Shown here one piece after another: positions 5,949 through 6,348 of a stretch of 6,348 nucleotides of DNA; position 1 is the stretch's first letter, and every line of letters begins with the position of its first letter. Source of the stretch: DASUPK01 sp035265665 (lineage in GTDB: Bacteria; Actinomycetota; Thermoleophilia; Solirubrobacterales; 70-9); the NCBI GenBank assembly GCA_035265665.1, contig DATFOK010000117.1, positions 1 through 6,348 of the forward strand, read 5' to 3'. The notes beneath the pieces were generated by a model. The model saw nothing but the letters and a program-made list of their open reading frames with translations. It was not told where the DNA came from and searched no databases. The position numbers were made by a program, and so were the translations under genes.

Positions 5949-6348
5949 CTACCTGGGCAGGTCGGCGCCGGTGGCGAGGTCCTGCTGGGTGGCCTCGATC
6001 GCCTCGGCGGCGCCGAGCAGGTCGGCGAGCGACTCCGAGAGGCCGGTCGCGATCGTGTCGATGTCGTCCATCGCGTCGTAGTCGCCGAGCAGCCCGAAGT
6101 CCATGCCGCCGTTGTAGCTCATGATCGCGATCGCCAGGGCGTGGTGCTCGGGCAGGAAGGCGACCGGGAAAACGTCCTGCAGCTCGCGGCCGAGCACGTA
6201 GAGCGGTATCTGCGGTCCGGGAACGTTGGTGACGATCAGGTTGAAGAGACGGGTGGAGAAGTTGAGCCGAGAGGCCTGGGCGAGCAGGGTGGGGGGCGCG
6301 AAGTCGTTGAAGCGCGAGATCACCTCGGCGCCGAGCGCCTGCTTGGAT
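5949..6348 (-). CDS. WS/DGAT-type O-acyltransferase, C-terminal end (5' part outside window)
   Basis: The last 132 residues of a gene running in from beyond the right edge; the stop codon is CTA on the + strand (5949-5951) and the frame stays open to base 6348. Wax ester synthase/diacylglycerol acyltransferases join acyl-CoA to fatty alcohols or diacylglycerol, giving storage lipid in many actinomycetes. The visible part matches the family's C-terminal domain: TNVPGPQIPLYVLG, then FPVAFLPEHHALAIAIMSYNG, then a FGLLGDYDAMDDID stretch. These resemble the conserved NVPGP, PLY and SYNG-type motifs. The catalytic HHxxxDG motif would lie in the missing N-terminal half, so activity cannot be judged. 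A GTG at 6321-6323 could be read as a start, but homologous sequence continues upstream of it. The gene is convergent with the protease gene, 9 nt apart. Confidence 0.88.
   Translation of the reverse strand, partial: SKQALGAEVISRFNDFAPPTLLAQASRLNFSTRLFNLIVTNVPGPQIPLYVLGRELQDVFPVAFLPEHHALAIAIMSYNGGMDFGLLGDYDAMDDIDTIATGLSESLADLLGAAEAIEATQQDLATGADLPR

Noticed and set aside
4220..6124. 634-codon + strand frame overlapping the protease in another frame
   Set aside because: Arg-rich, low-complexity translation typical of an out-of-frame GC-rich reading; the protease frame carries the full catalytic triad.
5949..6323. A separate small - strand gene starting at GTG 6323
   Set aside because: The frame stays open to the window edge and the upstream residues continue the WS/DGAT C-terminal domain, so this is the end of a larger gene.

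Overview
The window is GC-rich, with strong G/C bias at third codon positions, and almost fully coding. It looks like a chromosomal segment of a high-GC actinomycete. An actinobacterial-style ROK protein, a lipoprotein sugar-binding protein with an Asp/Gly-rich tether, a WS/DGAT acyltransferase and Actinobacteria-like -10 and Shine-Dalgarno signals all point that way. The secreted subtilase, with its basic C-terminal domain, makes Thermoleophilia (Solirubrobacterales-like) a reasonable guess, but this is inferred from protein style only.

Positions 1-4160 hold a four-gene block on the + strand. It starts with the C-terminal part of a ROK-family protein, probably a sugar-responsive repressor. 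Next come a XylF-type sugar-binding lipoprotein, a single-domain ABC ATPase (the FrcA-like arrangement rather than the double-domain XylG of E. coli) and a XylH-type permease. The three transporter genes are separated by only 18 and 12 nt, each has a Shine-Dalgarno sequence, and they are very likely one operon. The 71-nt gap between ROK and the binding protein holds an AT-rich palindrome that is a plausible operator. Together the genes describe ROK-regulated import of xylose or a related monosaccharide: capture outside the membrane, passage through a homodimeric permease, and ATP hydrolysis by two copies of the ATPase.

Positions 4161-5939 hold a secreted subtilisin-like (S8) serine protease on the + strand. 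It starts 57 nt after the permease, has no Shine-Dalgarno sequence, and has a -10-like hexamer close to its start, so it probably has its own promoter and a very short leader. The catalytic Asp, His and Ser are present. The residue aligned with the oxyanion-hole Asn appears to be Asp, and the C-terminal ~105 residues are strikingly basic.

Positions 5949-6348 hold, on the - strand, the C-terminal end of a WS/DGAT acyltransferase (wax ester/triacylglycerol synthesis). It converges on the protease gene with a 9-nt gap, where a small hairpin sits. No RNA genes, mobile elements, CRISPR arrays or gene-free stretches above 300 nt were seen. Most of the window is recognisable biology, and I found no clear sign of an entirely new system. 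The points worth checking are the candidate regulatory sites and the protease's unusual residues.
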